Source: Polyangium jinanense
Lineage (GTDB): Bacteria > Myxococcota > Polyangia > Polyangiales > Polyangiaceae
Assembly (NCBI RefSeq): GCF_028435365.1
Contig: NZ_JAGTJJ010000001.1
Coordinates: 930,001 to 994,000 of the forward strand
DNA: 64,000 nucleotides
Direction of reading: 5' to 3'
Shown here: one piece after another, positions 9,801 to 17,121 of the stretch
Position numbering within the stretch: position 1 is the first letter of the stretch
Layout: each line of letters starts with the position of its first letter
Translations under genes and position numbers: made by a program
Notes under the pieces: generated by a model
What the model saw: only the letters and a program-made list of their open reading frames with translations
The model's database searches: none
What the model was told of the DNA's origin: nothing

Positions 9801-10275
9801 CTACCCCAGGCCCAGCCTGTTCTCGGCGTTCGCCCATGTCTGCCTTTCGAGCACCGCGCTCCACGAAGGCGACCTCGCGAGCGCCGAGGCGGAGGCCCGC
9901 ATGGCGCGGGACGGCATGGCGACGACGCCGAGCTATCGGTTGCTCGCGTCGTCGTACCTCATCACGGCGCTCCTCCGGCAGGGGCGCGCGGCCGAGGCGC
10001 GTGAAATGGCCGAGCAGGACCTCGGGCGGATCGAAGGGCCCGGGAGCATGGGCGTCGGCGAAAGTCGATTTCGTCTCGCCGTGGTCGAGGCGCGATGGGC
10101 GACGGGAGACACCACGGCAGCGCGCGAAGCATGCGTCGAGGCGAGGGACGTGCTCATCGCGACGGCGGCGCGCATCGAAGACCCTGCATTTCGACGGAGC
10201 TTCCTCGAAGACGTGCCGGCGCATCGAAGAACCCTCGCGCTCGCCGAAGAAATGGGCCTCGGAGGGACGCATTGA
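6832..10275 (+). CDS. Eukaryote-type Ser/Thr kinase fused to AAA-type ATPase and TPR-like region
   Basis: 1147 aa. The kinase domain (about 1-275) has a Gly-rich loop ETGGMGEIYEA, VAIK-type Lys41, HRDVKPSN with catalytic Asp132, DFG at 152-154 and GTPGYMAPEQ, so it should be active. It is followed by an MalT/AfsR-like ATPase: Walker A APPGMGKS (344-351) and Walker B VLLLLDDLQWSD (about 474-484). The remaining ~500 residues are helical, TPR-like, with repeated LxxAxxxxRxxGD-type segments. No membrane segment is present, so it is a soluble signalling protein. ATG 6832 is chosen for the GGGGAGAGG upstream. The stop overlaps the TTG start of the Mg2+ ATPase gene, implying translational coupling. 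Large kinase-ATPases of this layout are typical of Sorangiineae. Confidence 0.93.
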   Translation: MLGIGDTLGGRFELVRLAETGGMGEIYEARERATGERLAVKVLRTGREEAAERFERETQILSTSSHPHIVRYVARGALPTGEPWLVMEWLEGEDLASRLRRGPLGVAEGVRLLRAAAGALGAMHARGVVHRDVKPSNLFLVGGCIEGLKVLDFGIAQLPGASRLTDTGLILGTPGYMAPEQARDRETVDARADVFSLGAVLFECLTGRPAFRGGTFLAVMSKTLFEEPPRLRDLVPRAPEGLDELVARMLSKHAEDRPADGRAVAAALSNAWITDDVPAPERPRSAITRSERRMIVRRQIAEGPRLLLGKPTPCVGRERDLDMVTRIFDECVEDGVAHAVLVVAPPGMGKSRLAHELLRVLRARGEPLSIWNARADPLRQSSALGLLGQALRVACGLREGQPLEAARDALLTRITTRMGLAGQPVAEMLGEIVGVPFPDTETPRLREARKNAQLLADRIQDAWLSFLQAECSVAPVLLLLDDLQWSDRPTAQLVDAALRECRGSPLLVLALGRPEVHDVFPNLWSKRRFYELRLRKLGLKASEELVRHVLGEAASEETASRICALSDGNAFYLEELIRAAGEDRTTLPETVVSMVQSRLAQLDGTARRMLRAASIFGETFWAGGVVSLMGESHHASEVQSAFARLMDGELVVRVRESRFPGEEEFRFRHALLREGAYSMLLGEDRALGHLLAGQWLERHGEEDPSVLAEHFERGGDLERACHYHARAAERSFAHFDLDSVLVHVERGVSCGAAGEVLLTLRSWQLMAHDFRGSFTEEVLRLAEEARATARPGSAAWYRVTHVLCSHCMFTGRREYAITLAREVAATTADTSARAAVMELLVVVVGGLVVAGEGSIAREMLDYLRRVEDRLEETDLLERCHAWQTRAWYLMARDHDPWTSFVLFRKAAAGFTEVGDLRQKVFVENGATAMLFWMGQREASIEHARKALALAQRVRDPLVLGFAQSALQWALLEDARHVEEQNRLSRESVHVYPRPSLFSAFAHVCLSSTALHEGDLASAEAEARMARDGMATTPSYRLLASSYLITALLRQGRAAEAREMAEQDLGRIEGPGSMGVGESRFRLAVVEARWATGDTTAAREACVEARDVLIATAARIEDPAFRRSFLEDVPAHRRTLALAEEMGLGGTH
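10261..10266 (+). promoter_or_regulatory. Ribosome binding site for the Mg2+ ATPase TTG start
   Basis: GGAGGG ends 5 nt before TTG 10272. It lies inside the last codons of the kinase gene, sets the ATPase start and shows that the two genes are coupled, with start TTG overlapping the kinase stop TGA. Confidence 0.7.
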
Positions 10276-12725
10276 ACACGGACCGAGGTCTCTCGCAGGC
10301 CGAAGCGAAGAGGCGCCTCGCCCTCCACGGACGCAATGTGCTCCTCGGCGCGACACGCCGCTCCGCCGCCCTGGAGCTTTTGGCTCGTTTCAAGAACCCG
10401 CTCATTCTGCTTTTGCTCGCGGCGTGCGTCGTCTCGGCGGCGACGGGGGACCTCGAGAGCTCCACGATCATCATGGTCGTGGTCCTCTTGAGCGTGGTGC
10501 TCGATTTCGTGCAGGAGCACCGCGCCGGCCGCGCGGCCGAGGAGCTGCGCAAAGCGACGCGGGTCCACGCGACCGTCGTGCGGGACGGGGCGGCGCGCGA
10601 CGTGCCCACCGAGGAGGTCGTCCCCGGCGACGTCGTGCTCCTCGCGGCCGGCGACCTCGTCCCCGCCGATGGAACGCTGCTCGAAGCGCGCGACCTCTTC
10701 GTCAATCAGGCGCTCCTCACGGGCGAGCCGTATCCCGTGGAAAAACACCCCGGGTCGAGCGACGCCACCGCCGCGGTCTTCATGGGCACGTCCGTGATCA
10801 GCGGCAGCGGCAAAGCATTGATCACGCAGACGGGGACGAACACGGAGGTCGGCAAGATCGGCGTCGCATTGACGCGGCAGCCGCCGCCCACGGCGTTCGA
10901 GCTCGGCACGCGCAATTTTGGCCTGCTCATCCTGCGCCTCGCGATGTGGATGGTGCTGTTCGTGCTGCTCGTGAACCTCGTCCGCGAGCGCACGTGGCTG
11001 ACCTCGTTCATGTTTGCCCTTGCGCTCGCGGTGGGGCTCGCGCCGGAGCTCTTGCCCATGGTCGTCTCGGTGACCCTGGCGCGGGGCGCGCTGCGGATGT
11101 CGCGGAAGAAGGTGCTCGTCAAGCGGCTCTCGGCCATTCACGACCTCGGGAGCATGGACGTGCTCTGCACGGACAAGACGGGGACGTTGACCGAAGCACG
11201 CATTCGCCTGGAAAAGCACATCGACCCGCAAGGCCAGGACAGCCCGCGGGTGCTGGAACTCGCCTACCTCAATAGTCATTTCGAGTCGGGCCTGCGGAGC
11301 CCGCTCGACGAGGCGATCCTGCGGCACGAGGCGGTCGACGTCCGGGGCTGGGAGAAGCTCGACGAGGTGCCGTTCGATTTCGAGCGGCGGCGCATCTCGG
11401 TGCTTTTGCGGCGCGACGGGGACGTGCGGCTCGTCGTGAAGGGCGCGTTCGAGGAGATCCTGCGGCTCTCGACGCATTACGAGGGGAGTGGGCCCGAGGA
11501 CATGCGTCCCCTCGACGCGGCGGCGCGACGCGCCTTTTTCGCGCGATTCGAGGACCTCGGGCGGGAGGGCTACCGCGTGCTCGGGATCGCCTGGAAAGCC
11601 GAGTCGCCGGAATGTCGGCACGTGGTGACAGGCGACGAGATTGAGCTCGTCTTCGCGGGCTTCGCCGCCTTTGAGGACCCGCCGAAAGAGAGCGCGGGGG
11701 CGGCGCTGCGAGCGCTCCGCGACGCGGGCGTGTCCGTGGTGATCGTGACGGGGGACAACGAGCACGTGGCCGCGCACGTCTGCAAGACACTCGGCGTCCC
11801 GGTGCGCGGGTGCCTGACGGGGACGGAGCTCGACGCGCTCGACGTGCACGCGCTCGGGGCGCGCGTGGAGACGACGAATTTGTTTTGCCGGCTTTCCCCG
11901 ACGCAAAAGAACCGGGTGATCCTCGCCTTGAAGAAACGAGGGCGGGTGGTGGGTTATCTCGGCGACGGGATCAACGACGCGCCGTCGTTGCATTCGGCGG
12001 ACGTGGGGATCTCGGTGGACAGCGCGGTGGACGTGGCGAAGGAGGCGGCGGACATCATCCTGCTCGAGCAGGACCTATCGGTGGTGGCGGATGGAATCGT
12101 CGAGGGGCGGCGGACGCTCGGCAACATCCTCAAATACATCCTGATGGGGACGAGCTCGAATTTCGGCAACATGTTCAGCATGGCCGGCGCGGCGCTGTTT
12201 CTTCCGTTTCTGCCGATGCTGCCGGCGCAGATTCTCTTGAACAATTTTCTGTACGACCTCTCCGAGCTGCCGATCCCGACGGACCGTGTGGACCCGGACT
12301 TCGTGGCCCGCCCGCACCGGTGGGACATGCCGTTCATTCGTCGGTTCATGCTGACGATCGGGCCGGTGAGCTCGCTTTTCGACTTCGCGACGTTCGCGCT
12401 GCTCTTGCACCTGTTCCATGGCGACGAGCGGCTGTTCCAGACGGGCTGGTTCGTGGAATCGCTGGCGACGCAGGTGCTCGTGATTTTCGTGATCCGGACG
12501 CAGGGGAATCCGCTGCGCGGAAAGCCGAGCCAGGCGCTTCTGATGACGAGCCTGCTCGTGGTGGCGCTCGCGATGTTCCTGCCATTCACGCCGATCGGGC
12601 CCAAGGTGGGGTTCGCGCCGCTGCCGCCGGTGTTTTTTGCTGTGCTCGTGCCGCTCGTGGCGGCGTATCTGGTGACGGTCGAGGTGGTGAAGCGGTGGTT
12701 TTATCGGCGGTTCGGGTGGGGTTGA
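10272..12725 (+). CDS. mgtA: Mg2+-importing P-type ATPase, MgtA/MgtB class
   Basis: 817 aa from TTG 10272 (somewhat shorter than the ~900 aa of E. coli MgtA). P-type ATPase hallmarks: LLTGEPYPVEKH in the actuator region (TGE), DKTGTLT with phosphorylated Asp301, GDGINDAPSLHSADVGISVDSA hinge motif and the P3B-type GTSSNFGNMFSMAGAALFLPFLPMLP/NNFLYDLSELPIPTD transmembrane segments, which are close to MgtA. Roughly ten membrane helices. It imports Mg2+ across the inner membrane at the cost of ATP. The N-terminus is short and begins NTDRGLSQAEAKRRL. Upstream reading beyond the TTG is kinase shadow. The coupling with a kinase-ATPase hints at regulated synthesis or phosphorylation (inference). Confidence 0.93.
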   Translation: MNTDRGLSQAEAKRRLALHGRNVLLGATRRSAALELLARFKNPLILLLLAACVVSAATGDLESSTIIMVVVLLSVVLDFVQEHRAGRAAEELRKATRVHATVVRDGAARDVPTEEVVPGDVVLLAAGDLVPADGTLLEARDLFVNQALLTGEPYPVEKHPGSSDATAAVFMGTSVISGSGKALITQTGTNTEVGKIGVALTRQPPPTAFELGTRNFGLLILRLAMWMVLFVLLVNLVRERTWLTSFMFALALAVGLAPELLPMVVSVTLARGALRMSRKKVLVKRLSAIHDLGSMDVLCTDKTGTLTEARIRLEKHIDPQGQDSPRVLELAYLNSHFESGLRSPLDEAILRHEAVDVRGWEKLDEVPFDFERRRISVLLRRDGDVRLVVKGAFEEILRLSTHYEGSGPEDMRPLDAAARRAFFARFEDLGREGYRVLGIAWKAESPECRHVVTGDEIELVFAGFAAFEDPPKESAGAALRALRDAGVSVVIVTGDNEHVAAHVCKTLGVPVRGCLTGTELDALDVHALGARVETTNLFCRLSPTQKNRVILALKKRGRVVGYLGDGINDAPSLHSADVGISVDSAVDVAKEAADIILLEQDLSVVADGIVEGRRTLGNILKYILMGTSSNFGNMFSMAGAALFLPFLPMLPAQILLNNFLYDLSELPIPTDRVDPDFVARPHRWDMPFIRRFMLTIGPVSSLFDFATFALLLHLFHGDERLFQTGWFVESLATQVLVIFVIRTQGNPLRGKPSQALLMTSLLVVALAMFLPFTPIGPKVGFAPLPPVFFAVLVPLVAAYLVTVEVVKRWFYRRFGWG

Positions 12726-12812
12726 GAGGCCGCCCGATCCGATGCGGGGACGTATGCTTTCCGTACATCACGAGGCCGTTCGCTCTGGCACACGAGCTGC
12801 CCTTCGGAACGC

Positions 12813-13100
12813 ATGAGGACCAAACGACGAATGACCACGGCCATCATGGCCGGCGCGAGCTTGCTGCTCGTCGCGACCCTTGGGAACGCGCTGCCCGCCT
12901 ACAGGATCGTGCGATTTTATTATTCCTCCGGCAGTTATGCGACCATCGTGGGGCGCGAGACGGTCATGACCTGCTTCGGCCGGCCCAGGGGCAACACGCT
13001 GCGCGGGATACGCACGAACCATTCTTGCGAGATCGAGATCTGGTGCGGGTCAGGGAACCCTCCCGCGCCCTCGGAGCCGATCTGCGAGAGCACCGAGTGA
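12813..13100 (+). CDS. Small secreted protein, possibly DUF6289-like
   Basis: 95 aa with a signal peptide (basic MRTKRR, hydrophobic TTAIMAGASLLLVATLG, cleavage near ALPA). The mature ~65 residues contain RFYYSSGSYATIVGRE and four cysteines (TCFGRP, HSCEIEIWCG, PICEST), consistent with two disulphides. The pattern of an aromatic strand followed by 'GxxxxTCxG' resembles DUF6289 small exported proteins of myxobacteria; this comes from memory and is tentative. ATG 12831 is an alternative start. Function unknown; exported. Confidence 0.7.
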   Translation: MRTKRRMTTAIMAGASLLLVATLGNALPAYRIVRFYYSSGSYATIVGRETVMTCFGRPRGNTLRGIRTNHSCEIEIWCGSGNPPAPSEPICESTE

Positions 13101-13115
13101 CGTGGGCCGCGCCTC

Positions 13116-13628
13116 TCAGGGAACGACGTCCCACCTGTCCGACGCGCCCATTCCGGTCGTCACGAAGATCGGGGTGCCCAACACCCCCGACTGCGCGCTG
13201 CCGCCGTACGCGATGGAGAATGCGTGCGGCGCGGCGGTGCTGATCCGCCACTGCTGGCTGTTCACGGAGCGATCACAACGTTGCATCGTGACCAGGTCTC
13301 CGGGCGATGGCTCGACCACGGTCATGCACATCGATTCCCCCATGGCATTGCTCAGGCCGACGGAGCGAACGGCATGGAAACCCCCAGAGAGCCGGAAGAT
13401 GTCCCATCGCTGGAGCAGGGAATCACCACAATTCCCGTTCCTGACGAATGTCTCCGTCGCGCGCATGCAATTCCCCGTATTGACACTCTTCAATTTCACG
13501 GAGGTGGCGGTCAATGCCTCCGCTTCCTCCGCCACGCTTCCCGCTTCCTCGCCCGCCTCCCCGCATCCCGAAAGCGCGAGCAGGCTCGCCGCGACGGCCA
13601 CGTACCCGAACGATGTTCCTTCCATCAT
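13116..13628 (-). CDS. Ricin B-lectin-like lipoprotein
   Basis: 170 aa from ATG 13628, with GGGAGG six bases upstream. Signal peptide with lipobox (LLALSGC). After an Ala/Glu-rich spacer the mature domain reads VKLKSVNTGNCMRATET, LLQRWDIFRLSGGFHAVRS, then MCMTVVE and SQQWRI. These QxW and 'NTGxC' features are those of the ricin-type beta-trefoil. It ends in DRWDVVP. It is homologous to the gene two positions upstream on the same strand (14233-14778). Likely binds carbohydrate at the cell surface (family inference). Confidence 0.78.
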   Translation of the reverse strand: MMEGTSFGYVAVAASLLALSGCGEAGEEAGSVAEEAEALTATSVKLKSVNTGNCMRATETFVRNGNCGDSLLQRWDIFRLSGGFHAVRSVGLSNAMGESMCMTVVEPSPGDLVTMQRCDRSVNSQQWRISTAAPHAFSIAYGGSAQSGVLGTPIFVTTGMGASDRWDVVP

Positions 13629-13714
13629 CGCGCGCCTCCCTTCCCCGCATGGGCGCCCCATGCGGGGATCACGCGATACGTTGGGCCAATGCCCAGCCGA
13701 GGCAAGATCGGTCC

Positions 13715-14221
13715 TCAGAGGTGCGGCGGTGGCAAGATGGCGCACGCCGTCGACCTGTTTGCATCCCTGGCGCTGAGCACCGCGGTATCGTTGTAAAACA
13801 CCGCGCGAATCATGGTCTGGTGCTCGTGCCCGAGGTCGATCCGCACCCTGACGCGCTGGCAGTGGTGGAGCGTGCCCGAGGGCAACGAGAGGTGGACGAA
13901 CCCCCGTTTTCCTGGAGCGATCCGATGGCCCAAGGCGAACCCTCCTCCGGCCGTGGGCCCGTAGATCACCCCCGTTACCACATTGTCACCGATCGCGACC
14001 GACATCGTGGTGTCCGAGCTTTCCCATGCCACATTGCCTGTATTCTTGATTGTGACGTTGACGCTTTGGGAGTAGGTTCCCGAGACGTCGTCGTTCACGA
14101 CTTCGGTGAAGCTGAGGCTTATCGGGACGAGGTCGACCGTGGGCAGCGCCCACGCTCGTGTCGGTGACAAGCCCATGGCGACGAAGGCCGCCCCGAAGAA
14201 CCACACGATGGGTGTCTTCAT
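13715..14221 (-). CDS. Secreted CARDB/Ig-like domain protein
   Basis: 168 aa from ATG 14221, with GGAGG five bases before it; ATG 14224 immediately abuts the Shine-Dalgarno. The signal peptide ends near ARAWA. The mature part has VDLVPISLSFTEVV and VNVTIKNTGNVAWESSD, matching CARDB/NEW3-type Ig-like beta-sandwiches found in extracellular adhesion and wall-associated proteins. The C-terminal half (KRGFVHLSLPSG, RVRVRIDLGHEHQ) is also beta-rich. It lies between two lectin-like genes on the same strand, so a shared surface role is inferred. Confidence 0.75.
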   Translation of the reverse strand: MKTPIVWFFGAAFVAMGLSPTRAWALPTVDLVPISLSFTEVVNDDVSGTYSQSVNVTIKNTGNVAWESSDTTMSVAIGDNVVTGVIYGPTAGGGFALGHRIAPGKRGFVHLSLPSGTLHHCQRVRVRIDLGHEHQTMIRAVFYNDTAVLSARDANRSTACAILPPPHL

Positions 14222-14232
14222 CATTTCCTCCC

Positions 14233-14778
14233 CTATGGCACGACCCACCATTTCCACTTCTGAACGGGGGGCGGCGCCAGCGGCAGCGCGTTCACGGTGA
14301 GCGGCGCGCCCGCGGCGTTCCCCCGCAAGAACGACGCGGCAGCGCCCGCAGGGGGCACATACCGTATGAAATGCGACACCCCCGCCCCCGTACCGCCACC
14401 GATCTGCCACCGCGCGGTGGCAGGATTCCCACAGTTGGTCCGATGGACGACTCCGCCGACGGGCAGCATGCATCTGTCGACGCCGGCGCCGGGTGCGGCC
14501 CAGCGGATCCTGTAAAACCCCCCGGCGCCCAGCACGACGTCCCATCGAAAGGATGGATTTTGCGACTGGCAGCGGCCGCTGCGAACGACCTTTTCGCGCA
14601 GGTCGGCGACGTACGCGCAGTACCCCGTAGAATCATTGCGCAGCATCACGTTCGCGACCGTCTGCGGCTGCTCGGCTTCCGCCACGCTCTCCGGGGTCGC
14701 TGCCATCGCCACGCTGCACAAGGACAGCATGGCAGCGCCGGCTGCGACGACGAAACCAGCGATCCATCCATATTGCAT
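14233..14778 (-). CDS. Secreted ricin-lectin-like protein, paralog of 13116-13628
   Basis: 181 aa from ATG 14778, after a GGGGGGCGTC leader. Signal peptide MQYGWIAGFVVAAGAAMLSL... cleaved near VAMA. The mature region reads VMLRNDSTGYCAYVADL, PSFRWDVVLGAGGFYRIRW and ends KWKWWVVP. 'STGYC ... RWDVV..GGFYRIR' aligns with 'NTGNC ... RWDIFRLSGGFHAVR' of the downstream lipoprotein, so the two are paralogs. QxW-like positions and four cysteines suggest a beta-trefoil carbohydrate binder (inference). It lies 11 bp upstream of the CARDB-like gene. Confidence 0.75.
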   Translation of the reverse strand: MQYGWIAGFVVAAGAAMLSLCSVAMAATPESVAEAEQPQTVANVMLRNDSTGYCAYVADLREKVVRSGRCQSQNPSFRWDVVLGAGGFYRIRWAAPGAGVDRCMLPVGGVVHRTNCGNPATARWQIGGGTGAGVSHFIRYVPPAGAAASFLRGNAAGAPLTVNALPLAPPPVQKWKWWVVP

Positions 14779-14899
14779 GACGCCCCCCCTCTCGTCCTTC
14801 GGCCCCGCGGCGCGCTGGCCGGAGCTCGAAGACCCCGCGAGTATTTCATCGAGGCGCACCGGCCGGCCGTCAAGGACAGCCGCGTGGATCGAGGCTCGT

Positions 14900-15538
14900 T
14901 CAGGCTCGCAACCGGCGATCGTGCTCCATGGCCTCGTAAACCGAGGAGGGAATGGCTGGCCGGCCGCCGAGGACCTGGTTCCAAGCCTCTCGCATCTGCC
15001 GCGCGCAGCGGGCGGGTGGCATACGCCCGGTGGCCGTCCCGAGCCCCGGACAGAGCACCGTCCGAATGGGCTCGGCGGAGCTCTCGTTGTGCGAAAGCAC
15101 CGCGCGCAGCGCAGCGCGCATCGCGAGGTACGCATGGACGGTGTCGCTCACGTCCGCGGGGACGCGCATGGTGGGCGCGCTGATGCACCAGGGAATGGCC
15201 GGGTGGCCCGTCGGAACGACGATGGCCTGGCCCACGGGAAGCTCGCCGCCGAATCGCGTCGCGAGCGTCGCCCGCAATTGCTCTTCGAGCTTTGGGCCCA
15301 GGTGGTACGTGTACACCGCGTCGATGCCGCCATCCATGAAGCCAAAGCTATTGGCGGGGCTGACCACGGCGTCCGCGCGTACGTCGATGGGATCACTTGC
15401 CGTGACCGGGCCGGGTCGCTCGGAGAAAATATCTCCATGAGACACAATGACCCCCGGCACGCCGGCGAACTCCTCTCGCCAGGCATGCACCAGCGCTTGG
15501 TTCAAGTCTCGTAGGTGAATCGAGAGCGAGATGGGCAT
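14900..15538 (-). CDS. Macrodomain (Appr-1''-p processing type) protein
   Basis: 212 aa from ATG 15538. Macrodomain signature: DAVVSPANSFGFMDGGID, followed by the expected LEEQLRATLATRFGGELPVGQAIVVPTG segment and a late VLCPGLGTATGRMPP loop that would grip the ADP-ribose diphosphate. Macrodomains bind or hydrolyse ADP-ribose derivatives; the catalytic type is not decided here. Cytoplasmic. GTG 15571 is an alternative start giving 11 extra residues; neither has a clear ribosome binding site. No toxin partner is visible next to it, so there is no sign of a DarTG-like system. Confidence 0.85.
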   Translation of the reverse strand: MPISLSIHLRDLNQALVHAWREEFAGVPGVIVSHGDIFSERPGPVTASDPIDVRADAVVSPANSFGFMDGGIDAVYTYHLGPKLEEQLRATLATRFGGELPVGQAIVVPTGHPAIPWCISAPTMRVPADVSDTVHAYLAMRAALRAVLSHNESSAEPIRTVLCPGLGTATGRMPPARCARQMREAWNQVLGGRPAIPSSVYEAMEHDRRLRA

Positions 15539-15903
15539 GGGTGGAACGAGGATGCCCCACTTCGCCTCCACGCGCGACCCTTAAGGTGGCGCGCAATCCA
15601 CGGACAGGAGAGACGCCGTGCCGTCGTCGGCCATGGGGAGCGGGACGCCGCTGCAAGCCCTTCTGGGAAAACACGAGATCGAGCTCCTCCCCGTCTGCCT
15701 TTTCTTCTTTCGGCGCGCTCGGCGGGGCCGCCGGTGTCGCGCCTGTGCCGGGCGACACGGTGTACCAGGGTTCGAGGTCGAGCGCAGACGGCCGAACGTC
15801 CGTGGGGAGCCGAGCTCGACGTCCGAATGAGGATACACACGCCCTGCACGTTGACGCCGCTCGTTCGGGAAGCATAGATTGCCGTGGAACGAGCGGGGGT
15901 ATC
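15539..15903. other. Intergenic stretch without a supported gene
   Basis: About 365 bases between divergent genes. Weak open frames exist on both strands; the best, on the minus strand, contains EPWYTVSPGTGATPAAP, but it has no convincing start or family resemblance. It may contain promoters of both neighbours. GCATAGATTGCC at 15870-15881 could be a -10-like element for the plus-strand gene. Confidence 0.4.
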
Positions 15904-16428
15904 ATGATGATGAAGACGAACCGGGCACGTTTGGGCATCGTCGTCGGCTGCGCATTGCTCGCCCTCACCGGGGCATCGGACGTCACCGCGGATGAACCCG
16001 TGCGCGAGGACTCCATGGAGCTGCGTACGGAACCCGTGCGGCCGGAGGTCAGGGTCGCCATTTCCACATCCATCGCGGTCGCCATCCGCGCGCTCCGGGA
16101 TGCGCAAGCGTTCGCCAATTCGGCCGCCGTCACCGGGCCGGGTGTGTCGGCGATCAGCCAATCGCTGGCACAGGCGCAGAGCGTGCTCGGGAGCGCCCTG
16201 GCCGTCTCACGATCGGACTCCTTCAGCCGGGGCGACGCAGCGGCCATCGCGAAGTCGATGGAGGACGCCGCCTATGTCGACATCGGCCACGCCCAGGTGG
16301 TCGCCAATTCCAGTGCGATCACGCGCGGCGGTCCGGGGCTTTCCCGAGCGCTGGCGCGGGCGCGGAACAGGATCGACGACGCCGTCGCAGTTGCCGTTTC
16401 CGTGGCCGGCAGCGGGGAAATCCAATGA
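15904..16428 (+). CDS. Small secreted Ala/Ser-rich protein
   Basis: 174 aa starting MMMKTNRARLG, with a GGGGG run just upstream. The signal peptide is MKTNRARLGIVVGCALLALTGASDVTA. The mature part is alpha-helical and built from two or three repeats of about 70 residues: ALRDAQAFANSAAVTGPGVS, ISQSLAQAQSVLGSAL and then HAQVVANSSAITRGGPGLSRAL. The recurring 'AxxxxANSxAxTxGxGxS' motif points to internal duplication. No cysteines in the mature part, no known family. Probably periplasmic or extracellular. Confidence 0.68.
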   Translation: MMMKTNRARLGIVVGCALLALTGASDVTADEPVREDSMELRTEPVRPEVRVAISTSIAVAIRALRDAQAFANSAAVTGPGVSAISQSLAQAQSVLGSALAVSRSDSFSRGDAAAIAKSMEDAAYVDIGHAQVVANSSAITRGGPGLSRALARARNRIDDAVAVAVSVAGSGEIQ

Positions 16429-16480
16429 ACACGCACCGGGACCCCCACGCCACCAACCGTCCCGGTCCAACGAGGTGCTG

Positions 16481-16519
16481 ACGGAGAGGCTGGGGGCGGG
16501 TCGCGGCCCGCCTCTCCGT
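16481..16519 (+). terminator. Hairpin after the 15904-16428 gene
   Basis: ACGGAGAGGC at 16481-16490 pairs perfectly with GCCTCTCCGT at 16510-16519, with GC-rich inner pairing. No U-tract follows, so it may be an attenuating or 3'-end-protecting hairpin and not a classical intrinsic terminator. Confidence 0.5.
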
Positions 16520-16601
16520 GCACGTTCACGCCCGCAACAGACGCCATCCCCCATACCTCGCCAGCAGGTGCGCTCCGGCGCCGCGCCAACCGCCCCCCGG
16601 A

Positions 16602-16968
16602 CCGCCCGGATCGTCGCCCGGCGCATCGCCGCGCACCCCTGCGACCGTCCGGACCTCGCTTTGGCGCTTCGCCAAGCCTCGCCCGGATCGCCCCGACCTT
16701 CGCCTGGCGCATCGCCGAGCACCATCCCGACCGCCCGGCCCCCCCTTCGGCGCACCGCCAAGCGCGCCCCGGACCGCCCCGACCTCCGCTTGGCGCACCG
16801 GAGAACCCCTCCCCCACCGCCCCGGCCTCCCTTCGGCGCGTCGCCAAGCGCGACCCGGGCCGCCCCGGCCTCCGCTTGGCGCACCGGAAAACCCCTCCCC
16901 CACCGCCCCGACCTCCCTTCGGCGCGTCGCCGCTCCGTTCTGGAGCACCGCCGCTCCATTTTGGAGCA
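16602..16968 (+). repeat. 43-bp-period tandem array in leader of the 17122 gene
   Basis: Eight units of exactly 43 bp can be laid out by eye at 16602, 16645, 16688, 16731, 16774, 16817, 16860 and 16903. Most begin CCGCCCCG(A/G)CCTCC and carry a (C/G)CTTGGCGCACCG or CTTCGGCGCGTCGCC core. Units alternate between two types, so 16774-16859 and 16860-16945 form near-identical 86-bp doublets. The last unit runs into two hairpins, GCTCCGTTCTGGAGC and GCTCCATTTTGGAGC. Because 43 is not a multiple of 3, the array cannot encode a repeat peptide in one frame. It lies about 150 bp upstream of an orphan gene whose paralog at 44404-45219 also has a 43-bp-period array. Confidence 0.85.
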
Positions 16969-17121
16969 CCCAACCGCTTCGTTTCGGATCACTCCGCCTT
17001 GGCCCGTCCCACCCAACCCCCCATTTTCCGCCTCTTCCACCCCTGGCACCGCCCTTGCTGCATCCCCCCCCGAACCCGCCGCGCGGCATCCCGCCGCGCT
17101 CGTTTCAGCGAGGTGTTTCCC

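Noticed and set aside
6748..10356. 1202-aa open frame on the minus strand
   Set aside because: It is the exact antisense of the kinase-ATPase gene, rich in Arg/Pro/Leu with no motif; high G+C makes long antisense frames common.
12586..12771. 61-aa minus-strand frame at the 3' end of mgtA
   Set aside because: Antisense of mgtA with no start signals.
14900..15538. Toxin-antitoxin role (DarTG) for the macrodomain gene
   Set aside because: No DarT-like ADP-ribosyltransferase is next to it.
16602..16968. CRISPR array
   Set aside because: Units abut with no spacers of unique sequence, and no cas genes are near.
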